From assembly GCA_018697195.1 (NCBI GenBank), contig CM031858.1, positions 83,095,410 through 83,159,409 on the forward strand: a DNA stretch of 64,000 bases, written 5' to 3'. This document shows positions 13,101 to 27,200 of the stretch, one piece after another. Source of the DNA: Certhia americana. Taxonomy: Eukaryota; Chordata; Aves; Passeriformes; Certhiidae. Position 1 is the first letter of the stretch; each line of letters opens with the position of its first letter. The notes beneath the pieces were generated by a model. That model was not told where the DNA came from and searched no databases. It saw nothing but the letters and a program-made list of their open reading frames with translations. The translations under genes were made by a program, and so were the position numbers.

Positions 13101-16100
13101 AACAGTGCTTGAGAAATACTTCAAGTCTTGTACTGGCATCTGTACAAGTGTGGCATCATTGTATAATCTTGTGGCAGAATACGTTTGCTGCCTGCAGAAG
13201 AGAACTTAAGAACTAGAAAGAAATTTATTTATGTCTTCATCTATTGGAGAAGTGCAAGAAAGATGGGCTGGGCTGATCATGCTCTGAGGCATAATGCAGA
13301 GGGAACTCTCACAGAAATCTTGGGAAGAGAGGTTCTGTTACCTACCCAGATATCTGTATGCCTGTGTCTGTGTACTCATATTTGTATATGTGTGTGCGTG
13401 AGTGTACATGCATGTATAGTTGTGTATTTTTTATGGACATCAATACATATGTATATTTTATTTCTAAAAAGCTCAAAAGTTTTCCAGTGCTGTATGGGCC
13501 ACTTGAACTCAGTTCACTTGGACATTTAACTTTCTCTTATTTAAGGATACTGTTCTAACAGAGAAGAACTATTCATATGCTTTTGTTATTCAAATTGTTA
13601 TATGAAGTCCTGTAAGTTAGCAGTCAGAATGCCACATACTGTGTTCCAACACTGATTTTTTTTTTTCTTTTTCCAAAATCTGTCTATAGGTAAGAATATT
13701 GTCTATAGGTTCCAGAATATTGTTGAAAGTTGCTGTGAGGAAGCTTGTTAAGATGTTGCAGAAGCATGGCTTTTTAGTTCTGCCTAGCATTAATGACATG
13801 TTGTTTTACAGAACAACTTTTTTCCTGTCAACAGAACCAGCACTTCTGTATTACTTTTAAGTGACATAAAAATAATTTGTCCCTTTAAAAGGGACTTTAA
13901 GGACAAAATCTTTCTTCCTTCACCAAGAATAAAAATATTGCTTTGCAGCAAAAACTTACTACAGTAGAGTTGAGCATTGCCATGGATGTAAACGCAATAG
14001 CAGCAACTGCGATATTGAAACAACCTTGAAGTGAGGTTGACAAGGTCAACAACTTGTTTGTCCTCTTACAAAAGCTAAGAAACTCTTTCATTTTGTAGTT
14101 ATATCCTATGTGTATTTCTTGAACATGGACCCAGTTGGAGTTCTCCCAAGATCTTTGGAGGAGGGAAGAGACATTACAGGCCACATGCTGAATTCTACCT
14201 GCACTGCCCATAAGGAGAGATCCAGTAACTTTAAATGGAGATTGGTAGCACTGATCTAAGTTTGTGAGAGGTTTTGATAGTAAGAAGATGAGCAGGAGGC
14301 TTTTTTAGACAAAATGCTTTGTCTAAAGTCTTTTCTGCAGTCATGAGGATACAGGGAATATAGACTTATGATTTGGTCTGAAAGTTTGAAGGAAAATATT
14401 CTACCCAAGAGTATAGACGACTTATGCTGCCTTGCACTGGTTTATATCCCTAGGGATTTGTATCTGTTCAAGAAGCTTTGAAAAAAATTAATTATTGCTT
14501 TTTGTTCTTTCAGTCCAAGTTACTGACTCTTCAACATGCAGCAGCAGGAAATTGTTATAGTCCATCCTTTTTGCTATTGTGTAATCTGATTTTCAAATAT
14601 TTTCTCTGCAAGTAGAGAAATTTCTCCTCACCCCTGTCCCTTAACAATTGGGGATTATTAGTGAATTTCTCTGTGAGGATGCTTGGAAAGTTACAATGCT
14701 TGTTTGCTGTAATTTTCACATAAAGAATGGTGTGTCTGTTTAAGAAAATCTGTTTGCCCAGCTGGAAGTGCATGTAACTAGCTTGAGCAACAGAAATTGG
14801 CACAATCCGTTTATGTAGGTTTATTGTAGTTAATGGGTCAGATGCCTCTTTTAGAACAGCATTCCTGTAATACTTGTATAAAAATGTTGTTTGCTCTATC
14901 ATGTGGATATCCATTCCTAGCTTCATCATCATGCAAGTCTGTGATCCCATTGAGGGATAAAGTCATCTGTCTCAACCGTGGAGGAAATCAAATGCATTCT
15001 GTTTTCTAGTGGGTTATAGATTCAGTGGCAGATGATGAAAATGAGCATGTTAATAAATAAATTTAAAAAAAAGTTAGTAAGACACTTCAACAAAGAAAGT
15101 AAAATGTGCTGGATTTTTGTCAAAACTCTTGACCTCTGACTGGTATTCAAGCTTATATGAATGATGTTTTCTAATCTCTTTCTGAAATGCTGTATTCTTA
15201 CAACTAGGTAATGTAACTGTGAGCAAATAAAAATCCAATAATGAAGTAAGAGGAATGAAAAATTAAAAGGCAATATTTTAAGATTAAGATTAAGATAGAA
15301 ATTTTGAGCAAGCAAAAACTTTATCTGTCACACCTAATTGTATGGCATTGAGTCAGAATGTGTTTATTGTGCTGGAGTATAGGAGAAGGACGATAATGTC
15401 CCTCTTAGGGTAAGGCTATCTAAAGAAAAAAGGAGTGGTTGTCATCTATAATGATGTCTGTAAAGTAGAGTGGTAAAAAAATGTTCTTACATCATTGTTC
15501 AAAGAACAAAAATGTCTCAATATAGAAGGGCCTTCTGTGATGCCGCTGCCCCATCTTAGGATTTCTATTGAAGTCGCTGATATTTTAAAAAAAAAAAATC
15601 ATACTAGGATTCATTGTAAGCTATCATGTAGCATCCTCATTTATTTCAGATTCAATTCTTCAAAAGAGCAGAAGAGATCATTTCAGCTGAAGGAGTCATT
15701 TTCAGCTGAATTTTGGTAGGAAGTGGCTATATATTTTCCTGAATGCTTTGCAAATTATAACTTTAAACCCTATTACAAAGGAAACTATGAAATGGCCTTT
15801 GGGTGGAACCTTCTAAACCATGTCTAGTTAATGGGAGAAACTAAAATAGAAACCAATAATAATGGTGCTGCCTGCAAAATTCTCCATAAAATATAAGTTG
15901 TGATTTTCAGTTAACAGTAATGTTTCTTTTTATATAAATAGAAATATTGTCACATATATATTACCTTCATTTTTCCTATACATAATATTTATTCTGAAAT
16001 AAAATGTCTAAAATAAAGAAAGCTAGACTGGTCTTCAAGTCTGCCACAACCATGGTATTTAGAATCTGTAGCACAGGTCTAAACTGACCTATGCACGCAA

Positions 16101-19100
16101 GACAGCTTGACATAAGAGATAGTTTACAAAGTGCCAAGAGACAAATTCAGACACACCCAAAATACAGTGCAGAACCACAAAATATACCTAAGGACAACTC
16201 TGACTAATCTACAGTGATGGCATACAAGCTTGAAGAAATTTAAGATTTTTTCATCTAGATTTCTCCAGCTGATACTGAATAAGTATTGCTGGGTTCAAAT
16301 CACTTTCCTCATTTTTACTGAAAAATTATTTTGAAGTGTGTTTATGTGGAAAGTTGCATCCAGGTGGGATGGACTGGACTACCAATGTATTCTGTTCTTT
16401 ATCAAGTACAGGATGGAAACATCCAACTCTAAAGTTATGCCAAATCATGCGTGCCTTTATTTTCTGATGGAGGGTCAACTGGTTTAGATGTGAGAGAAAA
16501 GATCTAGAGGACTTTCTTTTGAAGGCACAGATCACAGACTGTTAATAAGATGTTGGTATAAGGAAAGGTGTCCTGAATTGTGCAGCTCCTGAATGGCAGC
16601 AGGGCAGGATGCCAAATCTTCACAATAAACTTGTCTAATATGGATGCATTTTCTTTTTTCCTGTGAGCTTTCCTATCCAGAATGGAAAAAGTATAGTGTT
16701 TTATTGAAGGAAATTTTACAATCTTTCTAATATTTTATGAAAATTTATTTCACTATGTTAAGAATGCCTTTTTAACAAATTAGAATCTAAAATTTGTTTA
16801 ATCAGGAACAGTGTAAGGAAAGGAGTATGATTGTTCCACCTGGAAAGGAGAATATAAAAGGGAAATAATAGAGAAGCTAAAGAGGGTACAATGAATAGTT
16901 TTCTGCCTCTTCTACTATTGAGCATGTAGCAAGGGGCTCCTAGTGTCATTTTCAAAGTAAATACACTCTCCTGCTGAGGCCCCAGCTGTGTTACTCCTGA
17001 AATTTATGGTTAAACTATAAAGCTCTGACTACTTCCCACCTCTTTTTTCCATGGTAATGTGGCTTGCAGGACTGGTAAAAATGCCCTTGCTCTCAGTTGT
17101 ATGAAGTCAAGTCTTTCATTGAGTAATACAAGAGATGACAACTGAACCTTTGAAATTTATGAAAGACAAAAATGAGGAAAGAAAGATAAAAATACCAAAA
17201 ATGAATTTAAGTGTAGGCAAAACAATTAAGAAAAGAAAGAGACATTTTATAAGTGAAAAAAAAAGCTAAGAAAATATATTGCCAAAGGAAGTGGGTGCTT
17301 GCGCTCTCTGTTGGCATTGACATCTGGGTTCATTCCTTTTCAGAACTATACACATGTAAATATATCAGCATGAATGCAGAGATGTTCTTTTCTTTGAGAT
17401 GCCCTTCTCTTAACTCAAGCAGGGGAAATTGTGCCTGTCATTTTGGAAACTCTTCATTTTTATATTAAAGAAGGTTAAAAGGTCTAAGAAAGTCTTTTTC
17501 ATGGTGTTCTTGTTCTCTCTGAATAGAGTCATTAAAATGTAAGATTGTCCATGGTCACAGTTTTTCCCATTCCAGAATTGCTTTTGCGTGGTTTTGGAAA
17601 GGTTGGAATGGGTGTCTGTTACAATTTTTCACCTGTGCCCATAAAAAAGCCTAAGTCATCACTGTAAAAATAATGTGACCAACTGTATGCTGAGGACATA
17701 GATGAAGGCTGTTTTAGGACAACAAAGAAAATTTTTGTTGTGATTAAGTCAAGAGAATATGACAGCAGTCTGTAGATGTGGAAGAAATAATTTTTATACT
17801 GAGAAATTTATGAAAAGAAGCAGACAGAGTTAGTGCTGAATCATATCATATTAGGTGTTATTGCCTGGCTTACTTTTCCCTTGAGAATACTGATAGGGTA
17901 AAATATGCCCTTAGGGCTGTTCACAAAAGGTTTGCAAGTACAATCCTTAAGAAAATCCTTGCATAAACACTAGAAACATCTGTTTAATAGGAGCTTTATA
18001 ATTTAAAACTTCTTAGTTTATCTGTCATTTATAGTTTTTAAGTCCTCAAAGATGGTAGATAGTTTTCAACTTAATGAGCCTCATTAGAGCAGTTTTACAT
18101 AGCAAAAAGACATATAAAGACAAGAAAGTATCAATAAGTACATTTTACATCAAGTTAACAACTGTATTGAGACAGAGGTATGTGTAAAAAAGATGGTCTA
18201 GGTGGTTAGAAGAAATGTGGGAAGGGATAGGTTATAGAAGTACATGGAAGGATTTTTAAAACAAATTCATATAATAGCAAATATCATATTAATTCTATTG
18301 GTTTGTTCTGGTATTTGAAGATAATTTATAATGTATTTCTTGAGTTCAAGGGAACTTTTATCCTCTGTGAATTACCAGCCAGTTTATTTCCTTTATATAA
18401 ATTAATAATCTGTTTTTTGATAATGGGGTGGAAGAAATCATTATACTAAAAAGGTAGCAAATTCAGAGCTTGTCATGCTCCAGACAACTTGAAGAAATTT
18501 AAAATACTGAATGAAAGGCAAGTACCATACTTAATGCAGTGAAAGAATTTTGAATTCTGAACAAAACTGAACTTAATTTAGCACAGTCATACTTTTTTTA
18601 CTTGTAATCCACAACCTTGTGAAATTTAATTTCAGTTGTGAGTGAAAATTGAAAGAAAATGTAATCCTTTGTTTCATATAAGTGGTTTGAATGGAAGTTT
18701 CAAAAGTATTTGCTACTTTTAAGAAGTGTGATTAGTTTTTGTGACTTTTCCATAGAAGAAAATTAATTCAGTGTAATTTGCCTTTTGATTGGTATTGTAT
18801 AATGCAATTCTGCAAAGAGCATTATACTATTTAATGTCATGGGTTTTTATTTTCCCCTACAATTATCTCTTTTTCACAGTTTATTCTTTATTAGAAAGGT
18901 AAAGCTGTGCACTTTAAGTGTATGGAACCCATGTCAACTGCCGTAGACTTTTGTTTAATACCAATACAGTAATCTGAACGTTTTCTTAGTTCCCCCCTGA
19001 GATCTTGATGCTGGGCAAGAAAGGGAATTGTCCTGCACTGCAGTCTGTCCACTCTGCATTGGAGTGGTCTCACCTTAAATGTTGTATACAGTTTTGGGTG

Positions 19101-22100
19101 CCATAATATAAAAAAGATATTAAACCATCACCCAAAGGAGTGCTGATCACAAGGATAGTGAAGGGTTTGGAGGGGAAACATTATGAGAAGCAGATGAGGA
19201 CACTTGGTTTGCTCCTCCTGGAGAAGAAATTGAAGAGAGTATTCGTTGCAGTCTTCAGCATCTTCTCAAGTGGAAGTGGAGAGGCAGGTAGTGATCCCTT
19301 TACTCTTGTGACCAGTGTCAGGACTTGAAGAGATCGCCTGAAGTTGGCCCAGGGGAGGTTCAGGTTGGATATCCTAAAGGAAACGTTTCTTCACCCAGAG
19401 GGTGGTCGGGCACTAAACAGACTTGCCAGGGAAGTGGTCACAACACCAGCCTGTCGGAGTTCAAGAATTGTTTGGACAATATTCTCAGGTATATGATGTG
19501 ACTCTTGGGGTGTCCTGTGTAGGGTCAGGAGTTGGAGCTGACGATTCTGGTCACTTCTGGTCGCTTCCAATTCTGCATATCCTATGATTATTTTTTCTAA
19601 TATGCCCTCTTTTATTCAAGCACTAGACAAGCCTAGAAAAACTTTCTGGGAACTAAATAAAACTTTTTTCTGTCATGCTACTTCTCCTTTATGTAAATGG
19701 AAATTCAGTGTTTCCAGTGGGAAAAAATCATTTTCTTTGATATGCCAGTTTTGCTTCAGAACAAATAGCAGCAATTGTTTAAAAAATTAATGCTTTAAAA
19801 GAAAAACAAAGGAAAATTTTAAACAGTCCCTGAAGGCACATGACATGAAAGACTTCTACAAATAGCAAGGTATCAACTAGTGATACATCAAAATGTTAAT
19901 GGCTCAAATCTTCTTTTGTTTTTCTAACTACCATAGGGCTTCAGTGTACTGCATTTAGCTGTTATTTGAAAATTTTTTACCTTGTAGAAGTTTTGTGTGG
20001 GAGTTAATCATTCTCCTGTTTTTCAGCTTTTTACCATGCAGTGACTTAACAATATTTAGATTACTTTGGCTTGAAGAGGAGGAATAAAAAATTAAAGGGG
20101 CAAAATAAATGCATGCTTAGTCAAATTGCACCTGTTACTAGAATATTTTTTGTCTTTATACAGCTGGACTCTAACAAATTCAATTAAGTGGTGCTCCACA
20201 GTGTCAATCTAAGTCTACCAACAATTCATATCTTTACCAAAAATACTGGAAAAATTATAATTGCTGTTAGGATTAAGTTTGTTTCTTTGTTTGTTTTAAT
20301 TTTGAACAGCATAGATTTATTTAGACACTAATCAAAGAGTGCTGATGTCACGGTTTAATTAAAGGCCGATGCATACAGCCACTTGCTCACTCTCCCCCAG
20401 TGGCCTGTAAGAGAGAATATTAGAAGTGATAAGACTCATTGGTTGAGATAAATGCAGTTTAATAGTTAAAAAAAGGCCACACACATGAGCAAAGCCAGGC
20501 AAGGAAATTATTCACCCTTTCCTATGGGCGGGAAGGTGTTCAGCCATTCCCAGGAGAACAGGGTTCCATCATGCCTAATAATGACTTAGGAAGGCAAATT
20601 TCATCATTCCAAATATCCCTCCCATTCCTCATTCTTCCTCTATGTTACAGGCTGAGCATGATGCCATATGGTATAGAATGCCCTCTGGTCTGTCAGGGTC
20701 AGCTGTCCCACTGTGACCCTTCCGAACTCCCTGTGCACTGCCCATTCTCCTCTCTGGTGGAGTAGGGGAGGAGCAGAAAACATCTTAGCTCCAAGTGCTG
20801 CTCAGCAACAGCTAAAACATCCCTGTGTTATTAACACTGTTTCCAGCACAAATCCCAAACCCATACCAGCTACAGTGAAGAAAATTAATTCCATCCACCA
20901 GTGCAGCTGGCACATCTGTCAGGCACACCTGTGGTGATAAGTCACAAACTGCATCAACTCCAGTGGAACAGCAACGTTTTCAGTGACAATGTTTTGCACC
21001 TTTACCCCCACGCATGTTTTTTTTTCCTTTTGCTTGAAAAGAACAAAAGCACATAGACAGTTTTTGTTTATAAACTACCTTCCAATTCCAAAGTTAATTT
21101 TGCATGATTGCTATAGGCTGGTTGCACCAAGAGCCAAAATAAACCTAAGAATTCATTGCCTGCTCAAGATTTTTCTTGGTCTCCCAAACTGGGCATGTTT
21201 CTAACACAGAGCTCTACAGTGTCAATCGAAGGAGTGACTTTTTTTTTTTTTTCTTTCATGAATTTAGCTAAACAGTTTTTCTCAGCAAAACATCAGCAAT
21301 CTAAAATTTGATGAAAAATCTAATCTAAAATCTAAACCAACTGTATAAATTGCAGTAACAATCTAACCCCAGAAGATTAGGTATATGAACAAATTCTACT
21401 TTAGTTTTTGTACTTGGTCTCTTCTGTGATGTAGATTCTGTAGCAATCTATAGCATTGTTGAACCAGTTTCTGAACTTTAGAACTCGGAAAAGCAACTAC
21501 TACTTATGTTTATCCATTAGCTTTTAGTGGTTCCAAACTCTGGAAATCACTCAATGGGAGACAGTGCTAGGTTTTGCAGACTAGTGTTTGACCTCTTTCT
21601 GTTGATTACTAAGTATTTAGCCTTTTTATTTATATGTGTAACAAGTAAACTGAGCAGTGTACTCCAGAACTTGAAGTCCCTAATAAGATTCAATGTTTCA
21701 TGATTCTTTTTCTTTACACAGGGATAACACTCCACAGCCAACCATATGGAGGAGCCTTGTTGGATGAGGACAAAATGTGAGCAAACTCTTAAAATATTTC
21801 ACAGCAGCAATCAGCAGACAATTGAAACTATCAATTAAACAAGAATATATCTTTTCTGGAATAAGTGCTGTGACTTGACAGACACAATTCAGTTCTCCTA
21901 AGTGAAGCACCTTTTAGTGTGGTCTGTCAAGTCCACTGTTTGTATCAAAAATAGTTACAGTATTTTGTAAAGAAAAATACTGAAATTATGCTGATTGTGT
22001 CAGTGCAGTTTTAAACAGAGTAACTGTTTCAAATTATTTTCAAGGGTTTCAATTTTTAGTTTTCTATAAGGAGGAAATATTTGTGTAGGCTTCGCTTTAC

Positions 22101-24212
22101 AACTCAGACACATGCTGTGCTCTGTAACTCACTTAGAGTTTTGTAACTTAATGCATCCTGCTCCTTAATTAGATGTTGACAGTGTAGAGACACTGTGTCC
22201 TTGCTCATTGCAAGATGTTGGAACTAGAAGATCTTTAAAGTCCCTTCTAACCCAAACCATCCTGTGATTCTATAGCATTTGCAATCAGGATTAAGGTCCT
22301 AATGTCTACTGTTTTGGTGAGAAGTTGGCCTGAAAAATGCTAGCATTTGAGGGTTTTTCCCCCACTGTGTTTTCATTGCACTGTTTTGCTTTTTACCCTA
22401 GAATGGAGAATGTTCGTCAGTGCGGGGTGGCACTGTGTATCATGTTGGGTTTCTCTATCCTCACTGCATCCATTGGAACTGCCATAGTGAAAGACAGAGT
22501 ATCTGGGAGAAAACGCTTGCAACACATCACAGGCCTGGGTTACAAAACTTACTGGCTTGCTAACTTCTGCTATGATATGGTATGTACTATGTGGAGCAGC
22601 ATGTGCTCAGGTGTAAATATAAGGCTAGTTTCTTATAAGTGAGCAAAAGGAGATACGGTCACAAGATACGTGAATAAGATTTGAATTGTGCAAAGTGACA
22701 GCTCTTGGTTGGCATACTAGCAAACATTAAATCACTATTCTTACTTTAATGAAGGGTGGGGTTTGTGTTCCTTGCTTCCCAAAGCTGAACTGTAACTGAT
22801 TTGCTAGTTTTAGCTATGTACACTATTTAAAAATAAAAGGAAGATGGCTAATCAGCCTAAACAGAAAGAATCTTCCACAAAGCAGCTCATAGAAGGAATT
22901 TCTATGCTTTGAATTTTGCCATGCACTGGCAAAACCTTACAAATTAGTGGAAAAAACTGAAAATACTAGTCAGCTACTTTTAGGGATAATTATGTTATGT
23001 GTTGTTGTGGATAATATGAGAGATGCTTATGATCAGTACCTTTTATTTGTCTCAAGCACTGGAAGAGGCAGTGCAAGGAAGGGGTAGAGTCAACATCCCT
23101 AGAGATATTTAAAAGCCATATAGATATGAGGGACATGGTTTAGTGGTGGACTTGGCAGTACTAGGTTAATGGCTGGACCTGATGTTCTTAAGGTAATTTC
23201 CAACCTTTAGGTTGGATTCTATGATACCCTGGTCAGGAGCAGAAATTTTTGGAATGCTCTTTTCATTTAGACCATTCTAATTCTGAAACATTAGATCTTC
23301 ACCCATCCATGCCTGAAATCATAATTTTCACACTTGAGCAATCTTGAGGTAAGAGCACATTTTTCCAAATGTTATTTACTTGGCCAGTCAATCTTGTTAT
23401 TTCTTTTTGCTGCTGCTTCAGATAAGAAGGCTTGTTTAGAAAAAGTCCTTCATAATATGGTTTCTCCTTGTGAGCAAAGTCAACTCTTCATTATTTTCTG
23501 CCAATCTCTCAGAATGTTCTCACAAATTCAACACAGTACTGCGTGATCAATCATGATGTGGAAAGAACAGACACTGCTCTAAATGCTAATTGTGCTGCAG
23601 ATCATTTAGGGACACTGAACACATGAATATATGAACTGTCAAATTTTAAATCCCTTTATGTATTTTAAGTATTATAGGCTGTGTCCTGTATTACTGGTAC
23701 CATATTCTTTACCAGGCCTACAGAAGTATTTGATTTATGAAATTGCTCTCATGAGAATTAGGCTATTCTTATTGTATTTATAAGCATGAATGATATTCAT
23801 TACTATGTTCAACAAATGGAAAAAGTGTAAGTGCTAAAAAAATTTAGAGAAATAAAAACATTTTGTTCAGATTAAGTTTGTGTCACTAGAGGGGTAAAAT
23901 TAAAATAGTTTTGTTGTATATACACCACTTCTGTAATATACTATGATTTCAGGGTAAGATTTTCAATAGAATTTTATTTTAAAGTTATTTATTTATTTCT
24001 AGACAGAAGCCCCAGGTCTATTGAAAAATACTGGGACTCAAATGTTTTGTGACTTCTCTGCAATATTTTTTAACAGCTTCAGGATAACAGAAATATATAT
24101 CTGTGGGGTGGTATGTTATGATACTTGTATATGGCAAAGAAGAGGTACACTGTAAATAAGATGTGAACATTGTATCCATCTGCATTTTACTCTATTTCCC
24201 TTCTCTTAAAAA

Positions 24213-24249
<37 letters not shown>

Positions 24250-27200
24250 TTCCCAGTAGTAAAGATGTGATGGCCTCTGGTAACAGATTTCCAGTATAAT
24301 TTTAACAGTTCTTCTACACTGAATATTTAGCTAAATCTTGATTTCTTGCCTCTGTTGCAGTTGTATTTCAGCTCTATTAGGTTAAAGCCATAAAGCTAAA
24401 TATTACATAAGCAGAAATGGAGGCAGTCAGTGCCCTAGTGAGCTCAGGTTCAGGGCACAGAGCAGGCAGACACTGAGAATGGATCTGAGCACAGATTGTC
24501 ACATCCTGATGTTGCTATTTGCAAGCAGATCCCCTCTCTAATGCTTGGATATGAATCTCCTGTAGCAATCCCACCCTGCTACCCTTAAGTACTTGGTTGC
24601 CATTATATCAAGAGTCTAAACAGAGAAACTGCTTTCCCTGTTGCCTAACGGCTGTAATGTTTTTACATATTGTGTCCATTCCAAATAAAAGATGTAATTT
24701 GCTTCATCAGCACACATGGTCCTTCATTAAAATCTCTTTTAAAATTGCATCATTATTATTTTCCCACATGAATGCAGCACCAATCAGTGAAACCACTGTT
24801 TCTGAAACCAGGCCTCTGTATTCACAGTGTAATTTGATGTTTTGGAGCAATAGCCCCACATGGACTCGTTATCTGGAAGAGCTAGCTTGTTAAATGGATG
24901 TATTGGAAAGGTCAATAGAAATAGGATTAAAGTGGATATTCTGTAGTCAGATTTTATCTTGTCAGGTTGTTTCATGTGTAGGGGGCAGTTTCACAGCAAG
25001 TGCAAACTACCAAATCTCCAAACACTTCTTCCTATTTCTTCCTAACTTATAGTATAATTGTATTGCAAATATGGAGAAGTTAATTTTTAAAACCCTTCTA
25101 TGCAAATTAGATAAGACCAGTAAGAGATGCTCACCTGCTCATTTTTTTTTCCCCTTCTGTTTCTAGCTGTTTTACATGGTTCCAGTCACACTGTGTGTTG
25201 GTGTTATTAGTGCCTTCCAGCTCTCAGCCTTCACTTTCCGAAAAAACTTGGCAGCCACTGTTCTCCTGCTGATACTCTTCGGGTATGTGATTGGAAATGC
25301 TACTAAGGAATTACAGCTTCTTAGAAACAAATATAAATCTTTAAATGTAGTTGCCCCTGCTGCTGGATGCATGGTTTTCTGTCTTTGTAAGTGATTATGA
25401 TTCAGCAAACTATAGTAAGAAAACAGGCTGAAACCTGAGTTGGAAATTTAAACACAAAAAAGTGAAGGCAGATTTGCTCACACATTTTTAAAAAAAAGAG
25501 TGAAAATGTCTCAGAAGATACCAAGCTTATATAACAGTAGTTTGCTGTTAGAAATTGAATGCATGTTATCTTTCAGAAAATGAGGGAATATTAACATAGG
25601 TCAGAATTTCAGTGCTTAGCTGTGCAGGGTGTCATCAACAAGGTAAGAAACAGCTTTTATTACAACTCTAACCATTTTCTGTAATTCAACATAGCTCCAG
25701 GAGTTTATGTTTCCAATGAGAAATCTGTCCAGTGTGAAGTATTTGTCTGGTTGGAGATTTGTCTCCCAATAGTATTGTGAGAGAGGATAGTTCTACCATG
25801 CTACTCTCTTGCTTAGTTTCACATGAAAAAAATAACAACGAAAGCAACAACAAAAACAACAACAATAAACAAAACAAAAAAGCCCCAAGCTACCAACAAA
25901 ACCAAACCAAACCAAAACAAAAACCCCAAAAAACAAAAAAACCCCAAACAAACCCCAATGCTGTTATAGAAGGTTAAAATAACTGGTTAAACAGAGGATT
26001 GATATCTCTGTAAAAGTAAGTCTGGTCAGCCCTGGGATCAATTAAATTAATAGTGTATTCTGTTGTGTCACTAGAGGGGCAAAATTAAAGTTGTTTTGTT
26101 GTACATGCACAACTTCTGTAATACACCATGATTTCAGGGTAAGATTTCCAATAGAATTTGGTTTGAAAGTTATTTATTTTAAGACAGAAGCCCCAGGTGT
26201 GTTGAAACATACTGGGATTCAACTCATACTGGGACTCATAACTATTCCATGTTCTGTTTGATGTGATGTTAGAAATACTGAAGATGAATTGTTAAAGGAA
26301 AAGGCTTCTGGGAAGTTTATTACTTGTTTCAGGCAACTAATTATTGTTACCCTTGTAGCGGAGACTGTATATCTTACATGACAGATGTTTAGATAATGAA
26401 ATATAGCTGCTTCATGAGAGAATGGTAGGGAAAGAAAGAAGAAAGGACCTTCTACAAGGTCAGAATATGTTCTATTCCAGGAAAAGTCTCAGATTAAGCT
26501 CTTTAAAAAATATCCCAATTTACTATATTGCACCTTGAAACTATTTTCAAGGTTTTGTGCCTCCAGCAACTCATTTTTTGGAAATTGTTTAGGTATCCTC
26601 AAAGCTGGATCTTTTCTTGAAAATTCTAGCCTAGGTTTATTCAGAACCATACTTCATAATTATTCTTCATTGAATGCCCTTTGCAAGTCAAAACGAGCCT
26701 AGTCCTCTCTTGTACACTTTTCCAAGTTCCTTGCATAATTCTATTTATAATTTTTCCTTATAATTCCAGTTTGAGCCCATCTTTCCTGGATGTGAAAAGC
26801 CAAACTACTATGAAATACTCTACAGGTCATGGTGCTAGGATGTTGTCAACAACTTGTATGAAATAGCCAAAGTTCATCATTTCCTTCTCTCTGTATCTTT
26901 CTTGTGTACCACCCTCGCCTCCTTTCTTCTGCACTACCATCAAATGATTCCTTCAAGTTAAAGGCACAAATTCTAATCAATCTTAATTCAAAGATTCCAC
27001 ACCAGGAATTAATTTTTTTTATTAGCTTTATGACCATTGAATTCTTCTTGTGATCCAATTGCTGTCATACTAACGAGGGATAAGGTTCTATAGAAATCTT
27101 AGCCAAGCAGTAATTGAAGCACACAGTACATACCTGTATGTCTACTGAAGTCATGGCTGGTCTGTTATGGGCTTTGGCCCTGCCTACAGTGTTCTTTTCA

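Larger units (their letters stand above)
11776..21721 (+). other. 9.9-kb intron with CR1 and LTR insertions
   Basis: Between the insertions at about 19040-19590 and 20346-20914 I see only AT-rich sequence with a degenerate TG-rich patch (about 13350-13430). No exon-like open segment with splice sites and family similarity was found. Confidence 0.65.
22580..25166 (+). other. Intron with CR1 tail, 160-bp repeat copy and AT repeat
   Basis: Contains the CR1 tail at 23055-23227, one copy of a 160-bp paired repeat (23878-24042) and an (AT)n run (24219-24246). No exon found. Confidence 0.65.

Noticed and set aside
25759..25977. Open frame rich in Asn, Lys and Gln
   Set aside because: It is a translation of the A/C-rich low-complexity tract.
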